From: Zelonia costaricensis
Lineage: Eukaryota > Euglenozoa > Kinetoplastea > Trypanosomatida > Trypanosomatidae
NCBI GenBank assembly: GCA_030849075.1
Contig: JASAOO010003317.1
Location: 1 to 40,444, forward strand
Length of the DNA: 40,444 nt
Direction: 5' to 3'
Translations under genes and position numbers: made by a program
Part shown: positions 38,313 to 40,444 of the stretch, one piece after another
Position numbering within the stretch: position 1 is the stretch's first letter
Layout: the number at the start of each line of letters is the position of its first letter
Notes under the pieces: model-generated
The model's database searches: none
What the model was told of the DNA's origin: nothing
What the model saw: only the letters and a program-made list of their open reading frames with translations

Positions 38313-38793
38313 ACACGCGTCTGCGGCGCCGTGCGTGGCGTGGCTCGTGGGCTTTCCGCGCCTGTGCCACCGCGTGACACGCGTGCGGTGCGTACGTGGG
38401 CACATACCCCCGTCACGACCACACTGGCACCCAGACAGTTGTCGAAGGGGTGGGCCAATGACGGAGGCGCAGCATCGAGTACAACGCGGGGAGCACCAGG
38501 AAGGTAGAGAGACAGAGGACGAGGTTGCAGTCCAACGAAGTGGTGTTGCTCCACCCCATGCGACCGGACGTGCGGGGTTGGCGCTTTTTCGAGTTCGGCT
38601 GCCCGTGGTTGACGGTAACGGCTTCCACCGCAGCGAACCGGCGCCACTCCTGCATGAAGCGCAACAACAGAGGACAGCAGCACCACGGTTAACCTCGAAG
38701 CCCCCTTCTCTCGCCGTCTTCTTTTTCTTCTTCTTTGCCCCTCTCGCGGTCTCTCACAGCCCCCTCCTCCGTCACCCTCCGTTTCTCTTTTCG

Positions 38794-38808
38794 CCCCCCC
38801 CCCCCCCC
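38794..38808. repeat. C15 homopolymer followed by a cAG
   Basis: The longest C run noted, ending a C/T-rich block and followed directly by acAG (38811-38812). It has the form of a strong splice acceptor, yet no credible reading frame follows. Confidence 0.9.
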
Positions 38809-40187
38809 ACAGGCTGCACTACAGTAAACCCCCGCCTCTCACATGCAAGTTCACGCGTAACGGCACAAGATGCTCTGTGTGTTTGTTCAGCACCGCAGAC
38901 GCTTAGTTTACCGCTGTCTGTGTGCGCACGTTCGTCGTTCTTGCGCATCAACCCCATCTGCGCGCTTACGCACGTGCGAGTGCTTGTTTTTGTTTTTGCG
39001 CCTGTGGGTGCCTCTGTAGGTCTGCTGGGCCATCTCTTCATCCTACACACGGCGTGCTGAACTCGTCTCTTCGGTATTGACTTTACCTTTCCTTTTCTTC
39101 TCATTGCTTCTCTCCTTCACCGCTTGTCTCGTCCTCCTGCAACCTCCGCCTTTCTTTCTGAAACAAGAAACTCTTTGTCCTCCTTTTCTGTTTGTGCCAT
39201 CGATGGCTTCTTCTTTAGTTTTCCAGTGGCCCCCTCCGCCGCCGTCTTGTCTTTCTTCTCTCGTTTCCCACTCTCCATCCCACCCACCCACCCTCCGTGT
39301 CTCTCTCCCACCCCCTCCCTCCGTCACACCTCCTGAGCGTGGCATCGGTCATCGTCTGTTCACTTTCTCACACGCACCTCCCCCTCCCTCTCCCGTCAGC
39401 TCTCTTCTCCCTCTCTTAATCGCTCTCTCCCCCTCCCTCTGCGTGTCTCGCTCCCCTCCGTCCTCATCATCTGCGCTCGTCGCTCTCCCCCCGCCACCGC
39501 CACCAGCCGTGTCCCACGCTGACTCCGCCGTGCCGCGCGTGCCGTGCTTTTGGGGNGCCACGACATCGCACATCGATGTCGCCGCGGGTGTCACACAAGG
39601 GTGCGTGTTTCACCGGCAAGCATCAACGCGCGTTGCCTTGTGGTGTGTGCACGCCTGCTCTCTCGGCCGTCTTTGCAGCGCCTTCTCTGCCGCCCGCCTT
39701 GGTGTGTGTCCTGTGGGTCGGAGCGGCACGTGCGTCGGGCGTTTGTTCTCCGGTGAGGGTACGCGTCAGCACACGACGGCCCAGCATTTGTGGTGGGTAC
39801 GCACACACGCCATTGTACATATCTATATATGCTACCCCTTTTCTTTCGTGAAGGCGTTTGTTTTTTCCTTTTGCGGGTTTTTTTTAAATTTTTCTTTTCC
39901 GTCCCCCCCTCCCCGTGCCTTGTGCGTGTGCTGGATTGGCGGCGTTGTCTGCAGGAGAAGAAAAAAAACGAAACAACAGAGACACGCAGAGTGAGAGCGG
40001 GCGAAGAGAGGATCATAGAGTGTCAATTGTCAGCGAACCAAGTGGCGCTAGCGCACGAGAGTTGATCTCCTCTCCCCCTATCCGATAAAAAAAGAAGAGC
40101 AAACTGCACAAAAAAAAAGTCAGTAAACGAATTTGCCGCGTCGACGGATCTCGAACGACACCCTTTCACATCTTTCAGGGTATCCAT

Positions 40188-40254
40188 GTCCTGCATCGGG
40201 CTTCCGTGCGGTAGACGAAGTACATGCTACGAAGAAAAGGCGATGCTACAGGAC
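40188..40254. repeat. Imperfect inverted repeat (stem with 3-nt bulge)
   Basis: The arm 40188-40198 (GTCCTGCATCG) pairs with 40241-40254 (CGATG, bulge CTA, CAGGAC). This gives 11 base pairs around a loop of about 42 nt, in which CTTC and GAAG could pair again. A second small inverted repeat follows at once (40258-40265 with 40302-40309). It may be chance or part of a structured RNA. Confidence 0.35.
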
Positions 40255-40444
40255 GCGTGCACTGCTGCGAGTCTGCGACAGGTTTCCCCTGCGTCAATGC
40301 GGCAGTGCAGTGTCTTCCCCCCCCCTGCAGGGGCTTTCACCGCCTTTTCTCTCTCTGCCCCGATCCGCGGTCGCTTACTTCCGTCTTCATTTCCCGCCAT
40401 GATGGAACGACGCACTACTTGGCAACCCCCCCCCCCTTCCTCCC

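Larger units (their letters stand above)
38313..40444 (+). other. 2.1-kb right-hand spacer to the window end
   Basis: No credible gene is seen. Three parts differ in composition: 38313-38700 is mixed and less pyrimidine-rich; 38700-39560 is strongly C/T-rich with a C15 run (38794-38808) ending in acag; 39955-40130 is A/purine-rich, followed by a balanced stretch (40140-40320) with inverted repeats. An ambiguous base is at 39556. A short frame opens at the ATG at 40399 and runs off the window, but its sequence is mainly a C-run and it cannot be judged. Confidence 0.5.

Noticed and set aside
39077..39994. 305-codon + strand frame near the right end
   Set aside because: Crosses an ambiguous base and consists of S/P/L-rich translation of a C/T tract.
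40143..40160. TCGAAC sequence resembling an inverted tRNA T-arm
   Set aside because: The invariant C is replaced and the stem does not pair; no tRNA can be folded.

Overview
The window reads as nuclear DNA of a kinetoplastid, most likely a Leishmaniinae (Leishmania or a close relative such as Crithidia, Leptomonas, Porcisia or Endotrypanum). The grounds are: every credible gene is intronless and on the + strand; coding regions have strong G/C at third codon positions; genes are separated by 0.7-3.8 kb of C/T-rich spacer with (CA)n and (TG)n arrays; and long polypyrimidine tracts followed by AG precede the start codons, as expected for trans-splicing in a polycistronic unit. I saw no convincing gene on the - strand, no tRNA or rRNA, no CRISPR and no intact mobile element.

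Layout, left to right: an 887-aa low-complexity/coiled-coil protein (1076-3739); a leucine-rich-repeat protein (5751-6914); an unusually long 3.75-kb spacer; an SH3-domain plus coiled-coil protein (10670-11596); a SLC35/triose-phosphate-translocator-type transporter (14127-15101); a type I membrane glycoprotein of the secretory pathway (16064-17197); a predicted mitochondrial TPR protein (18803-20113); an elongin-B-like ubiquitin-fold protein (20930-21412); a small 121-aa candidate gene (22184-22549); a CLASP/TOG-like protein with a long basic tail (23656-26151); a replication factor C small subunit of the yeast Rfc2/human RFC4 type (26854-27930); a thioredoxin-fold membrane protein lacking the CxxC site (28593-29315); a 739-aa protein of unknown function (30073-32292); a PABPN1-like RNA-binding protein (34239-34928); and formate-tetrahydrofolate ligase (36444-38312). 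The last 2.1 kb holds no clear gene.

The genes are functionally mixed (replication, one-carbon metabolism, mRNA handling, secretory pathway, cytoskeleton, mitochondrion). That is normal for kinetoplastid polycistronic units, which do not group genes by pathway, so I do not see a dedicated multi-gene system here. The points most worth checking are the small 121-aa gene, the elongin-B-like protein, the CLASP-like and SH3 proteins, the redox-dead thioredoxin-like protein, and two genes (elongin-B-like and FTL) whose strongest polypyrimidine tract lies so close to the ATG that the next AG is inside the coding region.

All family assignments come from reading the translated sequence and from memory of the families. 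No search was run. Two single N bases (6942 and 39556) lie in spacers and affect no gene.
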